64,000 nucleotides of DNA from Rutidosis leptorrhynchoides (GCF_046630445.1 NC_092339.1:75585501-75649500); one strand, 5' to 3'; numbered from the stretch's first letter, positions 1-12,670 are shown. Made by a program: numbers and translations. Notes: a model not told the origin generated them from the letters alone.

Positions 1-93
1 CCAATTTCAAAAAACGTAGGTTTGGCGCTCTCATGTAGTCTGATACCGTATATGTTGCTGTTACTATACAATTTATTAATTCATTGTAACCCA

Positions 94-290
94 TTCAATT
101 GTACCCTTACAAAAAAACACACAATTTAAGAAATATCATTATTATATTATATTTTAGTCTCACCTACGTACATTAAAAGTGTAATTCTAATTCAATTGTC
201 CTCTCACAAAAAACACACAATTCAATTCAAGAAATATCATTATTATACATTGTATTTTTGTCATACCTACTCACGTACATTAAAAGTATA
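94..290. repeat. two-copy imperfect tandem repeat
   Basis: Two units of about 97-100 bp lie head to tail (94-190 and 191-290). Each starts with TTCAATTGT, runs through an A-rich ACACACAATT block and an AT-rich block, and ends near ACGTACATTAAAAGT. No coding potential is seen. Bases 291-537 hold nothing I can identify. Confidence 0.7.
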
Positions 291-1245
291 AATGAGTTTT
301 TACTCTTTATTTCTTATTTTTATTTATGAAATTTGACTATTAATTTTGGACGATAACAAATAAATAAAAAAATTGACAGTAGATATGGGTTGGAAAGAGT
401 ATTTTATAAAAATACAGTTTAATTCTTGTTTTTGCAAAGGAAAACTATGACTGGGCTCTCTCATCGGAAGATGAAAGAAACCGACAATCATACAACAAAA
501 ACATAACGCCAAGGCTCGAATCTAAACCACAAAACTCCCTAACAACAAGCAAGTGTTGTCTAGAACCATGTCTACCAAGTCGCATCAGAAAAAGGCTACA
601 AACGGGAACTAAACAAACCAAAGCAAACACTAATAACAACAAACCCAATATCGACATTAAACAATCCAAAACACAACAAAGAATCTAAACCACACCGAGT
701 TAGACGGTCTCGAAAGGATATTACGACTTTTTTACATGGTTTAAATATCTGCTTGATAACAAAAACTCTAAATTATAAAATTATGAATTTTGCTAACGAC
801 AACTCTTAGTGCTGTCATTAACATGAATTAAATCATTATACGTAATGATTATCAATTATTTTTTAACTGACGATCATCAGATTGTACAATAATATAAAGA
901 ATGTTAACAATGACCCTTCGGAATGGTGTTATCAAAATTCTAAAGTTATATGATATATTTTTTAAGTTCACATATTAGAGATAAAAAAAACATATGGTAG
1001 TCGCTCATAAGTCGTTGTTGAGCACCCAAATATATCACGATCTATGTAACAACATGAATTTCTTTCACGGATAAAACTTTCACCTTCATCATCAGATTGT
1101 CAATACTTTAATAAGAACAGCTACAACTTTGTCTCCATCAAAACCTTTCATGACTCCATAAAAATAAACCCAAATGAAGAGCTCGATTTAAAGGTAGAAC
1201 CAGTAGCATTAAAATCGTTATCAATGAGGTTTTTCATTTTATTCT

Positions 1246-2631
1246 GACAAAATTTCATTCCTCGTCCCTGAACTTTACATCGATTTTGACTCCCTGTCCT
1301 TTTTCTTTTTTTTTGTGCATTCCTCGTCCCTAAACTATGAAAAGAGTACAACCCTCGTCCCCCCGTCTACTTTCTGTCTATTTCAGCCGTTAAGTAAAGC
1401 ATGTGCAAAACATGTGAGGGTATTTTAGTCTTTCTTCCTCTTTGTTCCCTTTACCCCTTCCTTATCTACTTTACTTCTCCCTAATTCATCCCTAAAAAAA
1501 TATAAATCCTAATTTCTAATCAAGAAACCAAATCAATTAACCAACACCCTTAATTAAATCACTAACACAAACACAATTCATTACACGATTACACGTTCTG
1601 ATCTTCATTATAGATTATTCAAAATTAAAATTCTTTTTCAATTTGACCAAAATTCTTCTCAGCAAAATTCTTCTCAATTTGACCAAAATCTAACCCTTTC
1701 TTATATTCATTGTCAACATCAGCACCTTGTATATGTATAAACTGAACAAGCCATGTGTTTTCAAAAGCAATAGGGATTCTTAAAGAAGGAACAAGAAGAA
1801 CCTTATAAGCACTGTGAACTAAAGAAGCTAAATCAGCAAGTTGAGCTTTTTGAGATTTAGGTCTACCATGTAAAGCAGTTAAAGGATGAAACTCGCCACA
1901 TGGTAGTACACCATCACCTAATAAAGCCGGCCCGTAGTCAACTGGTCCATCACTTAAATCAATCCACAAGTAGCGGTTTTTTTCCGGTCCAGATAGTTCC
2001 AGAATATTTAGTTACACCGAGTGATGAATCGCCTGTATCGGTGTATCTATACCAGTAGGGTTTCGATTGCGCACCTAAATTGAGTAAGTAAATAAACACA
2101 TGATTGTTCTCAATCTTGTTATTAGGTATTTCCTTTTCGTAATCGTGTTTAATTATAGAGTCAATTGACTCGTACGAGATTGAAATTAGGTTAGATCTGA
2201 GTGGCGACGAGGTAGTAGCGATTTTCGATTTGATTTTATTCGAGAGAGATGAGGAAATAGAGGATGATGAAATGGATATATCGAAGGAAGGAGAGTGAGT
2301 GAGAGACGGTGGTGATTGTTTGAGAGGAGAGGAGTGATGACGTGGAAGTGATCAGATCTATTGGGGAATCAACCAAAAAAGATGAAAAAGGAAGAAATAC
2401 TATCAGGGACGAGGAATGATGAAGGGGTAAAGAGATGAAAGAGGAAGAAAGACTAAAATACCCTCACATGTTTTGCACATGTTTGACTTAACGGCTGAAA
2501 TAGACAGAAAGTAGACGGGGGGACAAGGGATGTACTCTTTTCATAGTTTAGGGACGAGAAATGCACAAAAAAAAAAAGGACAGGGAGTCAAAACTGATGT
2601 AAAGTTCAGGGACGAGGAATGAAATTTTGTC
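1246..2631. mobile_element. Mutator-like element carrying a host gene fragment (Pack-MULE)
   Basis: The element is 1,386 bp with terminal inverted repeats of about 205 bp (1246-1455 and 2425-2631). The outermost bases are GACAAAATTTCATTCC and its reverse complement. A perfect 9-bp target duplication, TTTTATTCT, flanks it (1237-1245, 2632-2640). The paralogous site in unit 2 (near 9165) is empty, with one copy of TTTTATTCT, which proves both ends. Long TIRs with a 9-bp duplication fit Mutator-like elements. It has no transposase and holds a gene fragment on its minus strand. Confidence 0.92.
1640..2335 (-). pseudogene. captured host gene fragment, resembles the At5g58100-type DUF7906 family
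   Basis: The minus strand reads as protein from about 2335 to 1977, including YWYRYTDTG and TKYSGTIWTGK. It continues in a shifted frame from about 1990 to 1640 with RYLWIDLSDGPVDYGP, GEFHPLTALHGRPKSQK and LVPSLRIP. The frame change lies in a run of A near 1982. No start codon is seen inside the element. The conserved block recalls the large secretory or membrane protein family represented by Arabidopsis At5g58100; that match is from memory and less certain than the fact of capture. There are no introns over about 700 bp, which allows either a single exon or a processed copy. It is a fragment, probably non-functional. Confidence 0.6.
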
Positions 2632-2640
2632 TTTTATTCT

Positions 2641-4237
2641 CTCCAACCTTTTTAATTGGAAAAATTACTTGATGGAGTAAGGTATATCAAATCAAAGGTA
2701 TTTTTAATTCAAGAGTAATAATATAGAAATACCAAAAATCTTAAAATACCTCACATCCTTTATTCTTTAATATACAAAGTTTCAAACAACAAACAATACC
2801 TTCTCGCTTCCTAGTACACATCTGTATAAGATACACATGCGGATTACTAAAACTTCAATTAAAATCAAAGTTGAAGAAATCGAAACTCAGGGAGTTCTCG
2901 GCGGGAACATTTTTTGGAGTTCTCGGAGAACTCGGGGAGAACTTTGGAAGTTGTCGGCGGTTGACTTTCGTTGACTTTTGGGATAATATTTATGATACCC
3001 GAGATTTGATCGAGATTTGGCCGATTTGACCGAGAAACTCAATTTATCAGTCGTTGACCGATGAAACAGGTCGTTGACCGAATTATTGGCCGATTCCAAA
3101 ACGAGAACTCGACAGCAACTCCGAAACGATTTCTCGATAAAAACTCGGCCGATTTTTCCGATTTTTGCATCTTTGATTAAAATTACGTGTGCTGAAATTA
3201 ATAATCTCATTAATACAGTGAAGTTTGGTGATAGTGGTACGTTAAAATCCACACGAATTCATCTACATTACGAAATTTAGAAACCCCAAATACGAGTGTG
3301 TGAGCGGCTGTGGAAAAAGAAATCAAGCTCGTGTGCTTTTGGTTTCGTGATTCCGGTTCGTTAAGGTAATGTTACTGTTATACCTTTTTCGTGATTCCGG
3401 TTTTTAGGTTTTCTGTTAATTAATTGGTTGAGTAAGGTGTCTGGTATATACTTGTGAATGTAGATTTCATATAAGATTAGGGCAAATGCCCCAAAGTAAG
3501 GTGCCAAAATTGCCAATAAATGTGTACAAGTTTTATGTTTTTTAATTTGGTACCAATATGATTATGATTTTTTTAAACGTCAAATTAGGGGCTTTATTTA
3601 GTTGAATATATGGAGTCAAAATTGGAAGTAATATATGAACATAAAAACTTATATTTATTTCCATTTAACGGCTTCTTTTAACACTTAATTACTTGCATCT
3701 CTGTTGTTATAAGTCATAACATTTGTTAAAATTTCTTTTAATGGAATTTTATGCTTTGTAGTGTAAGGTAAAAGTTCATTTGTTAAATTGACTTTCTGTG
3801 TTAGTTAGTGGTTGCTAGTAATTTGCATTTTTCTAAGTAGTAGTCGTTAGGTATAGTAATTTTTATCAAATAATATTGCATGAACTGTTTTTGATTTGTT
3901 AAATTGATGATCTTTAGTGTTTTACCTTAAAAATGACATGTTATGAATGAGTGACTTAATTAGTATAGGAATACACTCATTCGATCTTTCAACACTTCAA
4001 TAAACTAAGTTTTAAATATCAAATATAAAGTTTTAATCACCCATCAACCAATTTAGAGTTTTGAATTTTATTAGTTTTTACATTAACACTTCATATTGGA
4101 AAGATCGATTGTTCTTTGGTGCCACCAACGACTAAAATTTCTTGCTGCGTTGAACTATATCTTAGAACTGTAAACACTCGCATCTTTCACAACAATCAAT
4201 ACGTCAATACATATGGATCATATTAACCATACAATAT
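2641..4237. other. non-coding 5' region of KIB copy 1
   Basis: No gene is seen. The stretch 2888-3160 is rich in TCTCGG-type repeats and recurs at 46518-46800. A possible untranslated first exon ends near 3366 (CGTTAAG followed by GTAATG). With an acceptor TGTTAG just before the KIB start at 5149 it would form a 5'-UTR intron of about 1.8 kb. This is inference from splice-site shape, and the same sites exist in unit 2. Confidence 0.4.
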
Positions 4238-5067
4238 AGGGTTAAAGCTATAAACACGCTATATACTTTCACTTTTGTTCCAATGTAGGCTATATACCCA
4301 ATAAATTACCAGTGTATGTCACATACTTTCAAAAAGTCTTCTAATGTAGGCTATTGGTGACCGGTTACCTGCTGAACCGGTAAAATCAAATTTATAACAT
4401 TTTTTTTTCTTTCTTAATTTTATATGGTTGTTATATACTTTCATTCCGATGTAGGCTATATACAAAAATGATTTGTTCCGATGTAGGCTATATACTTTGG
4501 GTTAAAGCCAAAAATAGGCTACAAATTTACACAAATGTACCGATGTCGCCCACAAACTTATTTTCGTCCTACTGTCGCCTACAAACTTTCAAAAAGTGTA
4601 CCAATGTAAACAAAAACTTTCAAAAAGTGTACCAATGTAAACAAAAATGACTTGCTACCGGCTAAACAGGTCAAAATTGACACGTGTCGTTCGTGGATTG
4701 GATCTTAACTCTTAAAAAAAAAAAAAAAAAAAAAAAAAATTAGCAGGTCAAAATTAGTATGTAACAGGTCAAAATGCCAAAATGTTGATATTAGCACATT
4801 TTTTGAAAGTTTGTAGGCGACAGTAGAACGGAAATGAGTTTGTGGGCGACATCGGTACATTTGTGTAAGTTTGTAGCCTATTTTTGGCTTTAACCCATAT
4901 ACTTTCACCTTTGTTCGCTCATTTTTGTTTTATGCGGTTAACAAGTTCAATGCGTTCATATTAGCACACTTTTTGAAAGTATATAGCCTACAATGGTATT
5001 TTATTAGGTATATAACCTACATTGGAACAAAAGTAAAAGTATATAGCTTATTTATAGCTTTAACCCT
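4238..5067. mobile_element. inverted-repeat MITE upstream of KIB copy 1, with a nested insertion
   Basis: The ends are AGGGTTAAAGCTATAAA and its near reverse complement, flanked by a 7-bp direct repeat ACAATAT (4231-4237, 5068-5074). The same element sits in unit 2 at 47869-48287 (419 bp), so it predates the duplication. The extra length here is the 398-bp insertion at 4499-4896. It ends about 80 bp before the KIB start codon. Confidence 0.8.
4499..4896. mobile_element. 398-bp inverted-repeat element nested in a related MITE
   Basis: TIRs of roughly 100 bp begin GGGTTAAAGCCAAAAATAGG. A perfect 9-bp duplication ATATACTTT (4490-4498, 4897-4905) flanks it, and unit 2 has the empty site near 48118. 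The 9-bp duplication and long TIRs suggest a small Mutator-type non-autonomous element. The centre holds a 30-bp A run (about 4713-4739). The first bases resemble those of the host MITE, so the two may be relatives. Confidence 0.85.
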
Positions 5068-6225
5068 ACAATATATAAAGTTAACATTGTGTAATTTTAA
5101 CCATACAATATATAAAGTTGTTGCTATTTTTGTGAACATGTTAGTTCGATGGATCAGAAGCAGATTAATTGTGATTCAGAAGTAGTATATGATCAGTTAC
5201 CTCCACAACACTCAAAGTATCCATGGTTGCTTGCTCAGCTCATGAACCGCGAAACGGAAGAACACGAGCAGATCTTCTGCAACTTACACAACCCATTATC
5301 TCAATATCGATGTCGAATCCCTGAGTTGACTGGGAAATGTATCCAAGCATGTTTTCATGGTTGGGTGGTTCTGTCCACATATCTAGATGTTAACACCGAT
5401 GACTTAAACATCACGTGGTCTCTTTGGAACCCACAAACTTGTAAGATCATACAACTCCCAAAACTGCCTTGTTATTATTTCGAATGTTGTTTGACATTCC
5501 CTCCTGACGATCCAAACTCGATTTTATTGGTAACCTCACCCGGAGAACCTAGGTTTGCTATTTGTAGATTAGACCGCAAAAAAAGAAACAAGTTAAAGTG
5601 GACAAAAATGTCTTATCATAAACAGCTAATAAGTATCACAGGAGGTGACCGTGGTTTCCTTTTTTGTCCAACCTATTTCAATGGTAAAATTTACTTTTTG
5701 AGTTCCAAAGGTTGTGAAAATCTTGTCGTTTATCTCGACATCGGCGTGCAGGATAACAAAGTTGTGATCAATCTACTACCATTATTGAAACAACCTCCAC
5801 AACCTGAAATTCCTTACTCTCGAATTTCTCCTTTTTTAAAAGGTTCAAGTGACGATCTATTTTTCATTTATTCATGTGAGAAAAATGGTGAGATTTATTC
5901 TGTGTAACTGTTTAAATTGGATATGGCGAGTATATTGTGGGAGAAAATGGAAGACCTTAAAGATGTTGTATTTTTCATTGATGGATCTAATATTAGCTGT
6001 GTGAATTGCAGTCCTGCAATTTCCATCCCCTCTAAGTTAAGGGCTTATATAAACATTGTAGACGAAATGGGCCAAGTAATAAATTCGTACGATGTTCGAA
6101 AAAGAACTATCACCATGTCTCCAATGTCAGATACATGTTTGCTATCTAAGAATCATACAATTTGGTCTATCCCTGGATGCAGGTAATTAATGATTTACAT
6201 TGACTTTTACCTTTTTTTCATACAT

Positions 6226-7360
6226 TTTTTTTTTTTTTTTTTTTGCCGAAAAAGGATCATATTAAACAAAACTTCATCAAAGAGATGAAGTTAACAGAAA
6301 CATACAATTGGCCAGAATTACATTGAGCTAGCAAAATGAAACATTGAAAAAAACTAGCTAAATTAAACAAGAAGAGCCGGATTATGATCCCAAACGTATG
6401 CTTGTAACCCATGCACTAGCTTGAGGTTGGACGCCCAAAGAAATCATTTGAGCTTGATATTACGGACGATAGTAGAACGACATATGAACTTGCCATTGAA
6501 AACCATATCGTTTCTCGCTATCCAAATTGCCCATAGAGTAGCGGGACCTATCAACTTCCAAAATTTCGAAGCTTTGATCCCCATGCCATAATACCAATCG
6601 AAGGAGAACTCAACAATGGACCTCGGTACAACCCAACGAATGTTCCACCAACGAAAAAGATCCGACCAAATACAAGAAGACCATTTGCAATGTATTAGAA
6701 GGTGATCAATGGTTTCTACTTCGAGCATACACCAAACACAAAGAGAAGATTGATTCGTAGGCAAGATGTTTCTTTTAGCCAACACGTCTTTGACGGGAAT
6801 ACTTTTCATAATAGCGAGCCAATGGAAAATCATTACTTTGGAAGGCACTTTATTATCCCACACCACTTTCGGCCACACTGGAAGAGAAAGATTACTAGAC
6901 TGAACCAAAATACGAATGGCGTCCGCTACCGAATAGGAATCGTATGGGCCTGCGGCCCATATTACTTTGTCATCAACCGAATCATTTAGCCAGTACCTTC
7001 CTAAAAAAAACTTGAGCTGTTGTGCCAAAAAAGAATCGAAGAAGATAGAGAGATGGGTAGGAATGTGAAGGTCCCACCCATGTTGCACTGTATTGGCAGA
7101 AGCAGGGTGACGAAACCAGTGGACGTTTTTGGATTTAAAAGGGCACAAGAAGAACAACGATGGGTACTCGTCCTTCAAGATACGTCCGTCGGCCCACGAG
7201 TCATACCAAAATAAAATACTTTTACCGTTACCTAGAACCCACTTCCAATTATTTGGACCAACTAAATCAAAGGCGGAAACCTTTTTTTGGAGATTTATCA
7301 AATCTTTCCAAATTGGCGAAATTTGTGAGGTTTGCAAAGAGGAGACGTTATTCATGATCT
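6226..7360 (-). mobile_element. 5'-truncated L1-type LINE in the KIB copy 1 intron
   Basis: The minus-strand element ends in a poly(A) tail (T run at 6226-6244). TACAT-type sequence flanks it at 6221-6225 and 7361-7365, and unit 2 lacks it (49441 region). Only the last 1.1 kb of the LINE is present, as expected of incomplete target-primed reverse transcription. It arrived after the tandem duplication. Confidence 0.88.
6444..7355 (-). pseudogene. C-terminal part of LINE ORF2, RT zinc-binding domain
   Basis: An open frame of 303 codons carries the plant L1 zf-RVT signature. Features are WKWVLGNGKSILFWYDSW near residue 37, VWDNKVPSKVMIFHWLAI around 165-185, and CVWCMLEVETIDHLLIHC near 205-225 with the Cys-Cys-His-Cys pattern, followed by LWAIWIARNDMVFNG. 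This is the segment after the reverse transcriptase in plant LINEs. Endonuclease and RT cores are absent because of 5' truncation, so the frame is a relic without its own promoter. Confidence 0.88.
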
Positions 7361-7395
7361 TACATGTTTTGTTTTTTAAGGGTCATCATTAAAAC

Positions 7396-7984
7396 GGAAG
7401 CACTCGGAAGCACTTTTTTGGGAAACGGGAAGTAAATTTTTTATTTTTATATTTTCATTTTTTTCAATTTTCTTTTTCAAACATTAAGATCACATGAAAA
7501 TGAAAATATGAACATTTAAAAAAGACACTTTGTGATGAATATTCTTATTTTGGCGGGAAAACGCTCGAAAAATAAATGATAACATGCATCATGAGTAATG
7601 TTCTAATTAGAGTTTTCTTTCATCATATTTTTTCATCTTATGTGAAGTTTTTTTTTCAAAATTTAGCCCTCTAACCCAAAACCCTGAACTATAAACCGTT
7701 CATGTTAAAAATTTAATCTAAACCCTAATTTCCAAACTCTAATATCTGAACCCTAATTTCTAAAATCTAATTTCTAACCACTTAAAAAAAACTTTAATTA
7801 AAACATTACATATGATGCATGTTATCATTTAATTTCTTCGAGCGTTTTTCCGCCAAAATAATAATATTTATCACAAAGTGTCTTTTTTAAATGTTCATAT
7901 TTTCATGTGATCTTTATGTTTGAAAAAAAAAATTAAAAAAAACGAAAAAAAATAACTTCCCCCAAAAAAAGTGTTTCCCTCTCG
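7396..7984. mobile_element. 589-bp inverted-repeat MITE in the KIB copy 1 intron
   Basis: Arms of about 250 bp are inverted: the left arm includes ACACTTTGTGATGAATATTC and the right arm ATTTATCACAAAGTGTC. Flanks show ATTAAAAC (7388-7395, 7985-7992), an 8-bp target duplication. Unit 2 has the matching element at about 49476-50064, so it predates the duplication. The superfamily could be hAT or Mutator. Confidence 0.75.
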
Positions 7985-8465
7985 ATTAAAACACTATATT
8001 TTAAATTATAAATTATAATGTGTGTAGGTTACAAGGGGAGTGCAGTGTTGAATCTTCTATACAAGAAGAGGATAATGAATCTGATATAGTGGTGGTCAAT
8101 GATGAGCTCGAAATTAGTTTTCCGTTTCATAGCTTGGAGATGATTATGAAATTTTGTGTTGATGTCGATTATCTCAACTTTCATGCAACATGCAAGCAAT
8201 TAACAACAACATTACCTGTCATTCGATGGAGTACATAACAGAAATACCGACATTGCACCAGACACCAGACATATTCCTTACATTCACCGTGGTCGATGGT
8301 CTTAGACAAAGATCGAGGCATTATAACTATTACTGATGCGATGTTGGGTAACAAGTACTTCATAAGAACATCACAAGAACTTGTTGGTGATGTCGAAATA
8401 CATTGTTCGGGGTATGGCTGGTTATTAATGTCTAAAAATGCAAGAGACGTAATGTTCTTTAACCC

Positions 8466-9430
8466 CTAACAACAAGCAAGTGTTGTCTAGAACCATGTCT
8501 ACCAAGTTGCATCAGAACAAAAGGCTACAAACAGGAACTAAACAAATCAAAGCAAACACTAATAACAACAAACTCAATATCGACATTAAACAATCCAAAA
8601 CACAACAAAGAATCTAAACCACACCGAGTTAGACGGTCTCGAAAGGATATTACGACTTTTTTACATGGTTTAAATATATGCTTGATAACAAAAACTCTAA
8701 ATTATAAAATTATGAATTTTGCTAACGACAACTCTTAGTGCTGTCATTAACATGAATTGAATCATTATACGTAATGATTATCAATTATTTTTTAAATGAC
8801 GATCATCAGATTGTACAATAATATAAAGAATGTTAACAATGACCCTTCGGAATGGTGTTATCAAAATTCTAAAGTTATATGATATATTTTTTAAGTTCAC
8901 ATATTAGAGATAAAAAAAACATATGGTAGTCGCTCATAAGTCTTTGTTGAGCACCCAAATATATCACGATCTATGTAACAACATGAATTTCTTTCACGGA
9001 TAAAACTTTCACCTTCATCATCAGATTGTCAATACTTTAATAAGAACAGCTACAACTTTGTCTCCATCAAAACCTTTCATGACTCCATAAAAATAAACCC
9101 AAATGAAGAACTCGATTTAAAGGTAGAACCAGTAGCATTAAAATCGTTATCAATAAGGTTTTTCATTTTATTCTCTCCAACCTTTTTAATTGGAAAAATT
9201 ACTTGATGGAGTAAGGTATATCAAATCAAAGGTATTTTTAATTCAAGAGTAATAATATAGAAATACCAAAAATCTTAAAATACCTCACATCCTTTATTCT
9301 TTAATATACAAAGTTTCAAACAACAAACAATACCTTCTCGCTTCCTAGTACACATCTGTATAAGATACACATGCGGATTACTAAAACTTCAATTAAAATC
9401 AAAGTTGAAGAAATCGAAACTCGGGAAGTT
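8466..9430 (+). repeat. tandem duplication unit 2, left part
   Basis: This stretch matches 538-1245 joined directly to 2641-2890, that is, unit 1 without the Pack-MULE. It holds no gene. It is cut at 9430 by the LTR nest; the last five bases, AAGTT, are the target duplication repeated at 46518-46522, and the unit resumes there. Confidence 0.88.
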
Positions 9431-10315
9431 TCTAATGACCCGTCCTAATCCATCCGGACGAAGTCCATATCGATTATAAATGATTCACAACAGTTGATTA
9501 AATCGCGAGGTACTTGACCTCTATATGATACATTTTACAAACATTGCATTCGTACCCCGAATGGGACTTGTCAAGGTCCATAGATCTATCTTTAGGATTC
9601 GCGTCAATTAGGGGTCATTTCCCTAATTCTTAGGCTACCAAGCTAAAAAGGGGCATATTCGATTCGATAATCCAACCATAGAATGTAGTTTCGATTACTT
9701 GTGTCTATTTCGTAAAATATTTATAAAAGCAGCGCATGTATTCTCAGTTCCAAAAATATATATTGCAAAAGCATTTAAAAAGGGAGCAAATGAAACTCAC
9801 AGTACTGTATTTTGTAGTAAAAATACATATGACGATATTGAACAATGCAGGGTTGGCCTTGGATTCACGAACCTAAATTAATTATATATTTATTAACACA
9901 CATAATTGTAATCGTACAAATTTACATATATATAAATTTATTAGTTATATCATTTTTATATTAATAACCTATATGCTTCATATATTCTTTTTATATATTT
10001 AAAATAAAAATATTACTTTTGTTATGTTATATATATTAAATATTAAATATATTTTTATATAAATATCGTTTGTTTTGTTAAAATTATAATATAATATTAA
10101 AATAATATTAGTAATGGTAAAAATACGAATAATGAAAATAAAGTTAGAAATGATACTTAATGATAAAAGTGATAACTTAAATAAAAATGATACATTTAAT
10201 AAAAATGTTAATTTTTAATACTAATGGATACTAATAATAATAACTATAAACATAATAATTTTTTTAATAATAATTATGATACTAATATCTATATTTCTAA
10301 TATTTGTATTAACAT

Positions 10316-10340
10316 AATAATAATAATAATTACTAATAAC

Positions 10341-10412
<72 letters not shown>

Positions 10413-10415
10413 TAA
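10316..10415. repeat. (AAT)n microsatellite in the RT-A LTR
   Basis: A nearly perfect AAT/ATA triplet run of about 80-95 bp. It reads as poly-Asn in one frame, but this is an artefact of the repeat. Confidence 0.9.
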
Positions 10416-10451
10416 GTAAACTACCTTAAAGAAGAAGTCCTTAAAAAAAAA

Positions 10452-10520
10452 TGCCCAAGTCCGGGTTTGAACCAGCGACGTCCCGCTAACCCGATAACGA
10501 CCTAAATCATTCCTCTGCTC
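10452..10520 (-). promoter_or_regulatory. tRNA-like Pol III promoter motif in the RT-A LTR
   Basis: On the minus strand the segment contains GCTGGTTCAAACCCGG, matching the B-box consensus GGTTCRANNCC and able to form a tRNA T-arm. Upstream, TGATTTAGGTCG is an imperfect A-box. The spacing is tRNA-like. The RT-B LTR has a better version at 13175-13247. Confidence 0.5.
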
Positions 10521-12583
10521 CTTACTTTCTATTTTATTTCAGTTATAAATTTTGCTTATCTAATAATTCTGTTTACCATCTTCATCATTTATACATCCGT
10601 ATCATCATTTTTATTATTCGAACATTTGGATCAACTCATCCCATTCACGATCATCACAACACCATTTCTATCATTTTTAACTCGAATTCTCATCATCATC
10701 ATAAACTAATATCATCATGTCATTAAACATGATCATAATTCTATCCTATCAATCTATTATCATCTTAACATTAAACTAATATCATGTAACACCTATATAC
10801 GTACCATCCTCATCATAATCACCACATCATGATCATAATTGTTCATTTCGTTTTTGAATCCATTACATTTACAGACCTTATGACACAGAAGTTAGATCTC
10901 TTGCAGGAACTCGGCCCACTAGATAATACAGCCCAATAAAATGTGCAGTCATGGCCCATCATGGAAACTAGTTCACGGCCCAACCATCTACAAGTCTAAC
11001 TAAAGAAATTTATTTTGCGATGGCCCAATCATCAAAACAAAACTTACGATCCTTCTGTCTAGATCACATGGTAATATCACGGCCCCATTATCACAGTTTA
11101 AAGATTCAATTTACTTGGCTTACTATACCACTGACCCTACTCTTAATTATGTATCCCACTAACTAAAAAAAAAACGGCCAAGAAACATGTATTTAGCTTC
11201 CTCATCCAAATTTGTCTCAATGCTTTTTATTTCCTTTACCTCCCACTAGCCGAAATCAGTGGTGAGTGGGGTATATATCCATTTGATAGTGTCGGCCCAA
11301 AAATAAAATAAAAAGAGATGTGTGATTCATAAAGCCGATGGTTAAATAAGAACACAAGTGGCACATGTTAGGATTATTGAAATGGAACTTACTAATCTAT
11401 TTTGTCGGCCAGGAACTAATAGAGAACACGTACCAGTCATTTTGTTTTATTTATCTTTCCTCTTTCCCTCATAAACTATTCTCTATAACTTTCTTTCATC
11501 TCCTCTTCATTTGTTATTAAAACAGAAAATCAATAATGGCAGCGGTTTGTAATGGGTTACGTGGTGTCTTAGTTGCAAACAGAAGGTGAACAATAGTTGC
11601 AACGAAGAAGAGGGTGGATAGAGAGTAGAGAGAGTGGCGGTTTAGTGGTGATGGAGCTCGATATGAAAACAGAAATTAGAGTGGTGGTGACGGGTTCAAG
11701 TAAAAGAAAAAAAATGTAATGATGGTGGTGGAAGTTGGTTTGGTGTTCGAAATAGTATCAACGAATAAAAGAAACATAAATAGTTTGAAGGTAGCATGTG
11801 ACGTTGATGATGGGCTGAGGTTTTGAATCTCGAAGGAAAAGGAAGAAGAGAGATAAGAGAGAAGGTGACTGTAAAGACCTCGACCTTATCCTCCTGGACG
11901 AAGTCCTCAACAGTTGATCCCATCGCGATGATCGACTCCAAGTAATATTCTTTAAATGAGCAAATGCACAGCGGAAGACTTAATTCGTACCTGAGAATAA
12001 CATGCTTTAAAACGTCAATATAAAGTTGGTGAGATATATAGGTTTTGTTGCTAGTAGCGTTATAACTATGGACCACAAGATTTAAAGTTTATACATAATA
12101 CACTCCTCGTGTATAGAAAAGACGTTGAGCACTTGGTAACCATACTTAACATTTAAATCACAGCAGCATACTCTTAAATAAACCCTACACCGTACCAAGT
12201 GTAGTAACGAAACGAAGTACTGTGCAACCGTTAAATGCTGGTCGTCCAGCCCGGTTGGGGTTGTCAGGCCAGATAGATCTATCAACAGGATTCGCGTTTA
12301 CGCTCCTCACGTAAATATTAGCTACCAAGTATAAAGAAATATGCCATGGTACAACTCAACATAGATTTATTTTTGATCACTTGTGTCCATAACGTAAATC
12401 ATTTATAAAAACAGCGCATGTATTCTCAGCCCAAAATATTTAAAGTTTAAAAGGGGACTATATACTCACCTAATGTATTTTGTAGTAAAAATACATATAA
12501 CATTGTTGAACAAACGTAGGGTTGGCCTCGGATTCACGAACCTATATTATTTGTTTCCTTATTAATACACATAATCGTAATTG

Positions 12584-12585
<2 letters not shown>

Positions 12586-12666
<81 letters not shown>
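12586..12666. repeat. (AT)n microsatellite in the RT-B LTR
   Basis: A perfect AT dinucleotide run of about 80 bp. The equivalent run in the other LTR is at about 29085-29163. Confidence 0.95.

Positions 12667-12670
<4 letters not shown>

Larger units (their letters stand above)
538..8465 (+). repeat. tandem duplication unit 1 (KIB locus copy 1)
   Basis: Sequence from 538 recurs from 8466 onward, and sequence from about 2888 to 8465 recurs at 46518-50548. After removing the three insertions private to this copy (1246-2631, 4499-4896 and the LINE near 6226-7360) the unit is about 5.0 kb, the same as unit 2 without its LTR nest. The join at 8463-8467 shares only CCC with both parental sequences, so the duplication probably arose through microhomology rather than between long repeats. 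It ends in the middle of exon 2 of its KIB gene. Confidence 0.85.
5149..8465 (+). pseudogene. KIB-type F-box/DUF295 protein gene, copy 1, broken
   Basis: Exon 1 (5149-6182) starts MDQKQINCDSEVV and encodes a DUF295 beta-propeller-like domain (HGWVVLST, WSLWNPQTCKIIQLP, GDRGFLFCPTYFNGKIY). A GTAATT donor follows, then an intron holding an L1 and a MITE. Exon 2 (8028-8465) opens with an acidic linker and an F-box-like stretch, FPFHSLEMIMKF...ATCKQL. Copy 2 reads TAT (Tyr) where this copy has a stop codon at 5905-5907. A one-base loss near 8231 breaks exon 2, and the gene is cut off at the duplication join, so most of the second DUF295 domain is missing. Family members such as KIB1 act as SCF ubiquitin-ligase adaptors. 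This copy is almost certainly dead. Confidence 0.88.

Noticed and set aside
2887-3252. 121-codon minus-strand open frame, repeated in unit 2 at 46485-46880
   Set aside because: It lies in TCTCGG-rich repetitive DNA, has no known motif, and the second copy runs into the LTR junction. Retention reflects duplication, not selection.
6702-7392. Plus-strand frames opposite the LINE
   Set aside because: They are antisense shadows of the LINE zinc-binding domain.
10224-10415. Poly-Asn frame
   Set aside because: It is the translation of an (AAT)n microsatellite.
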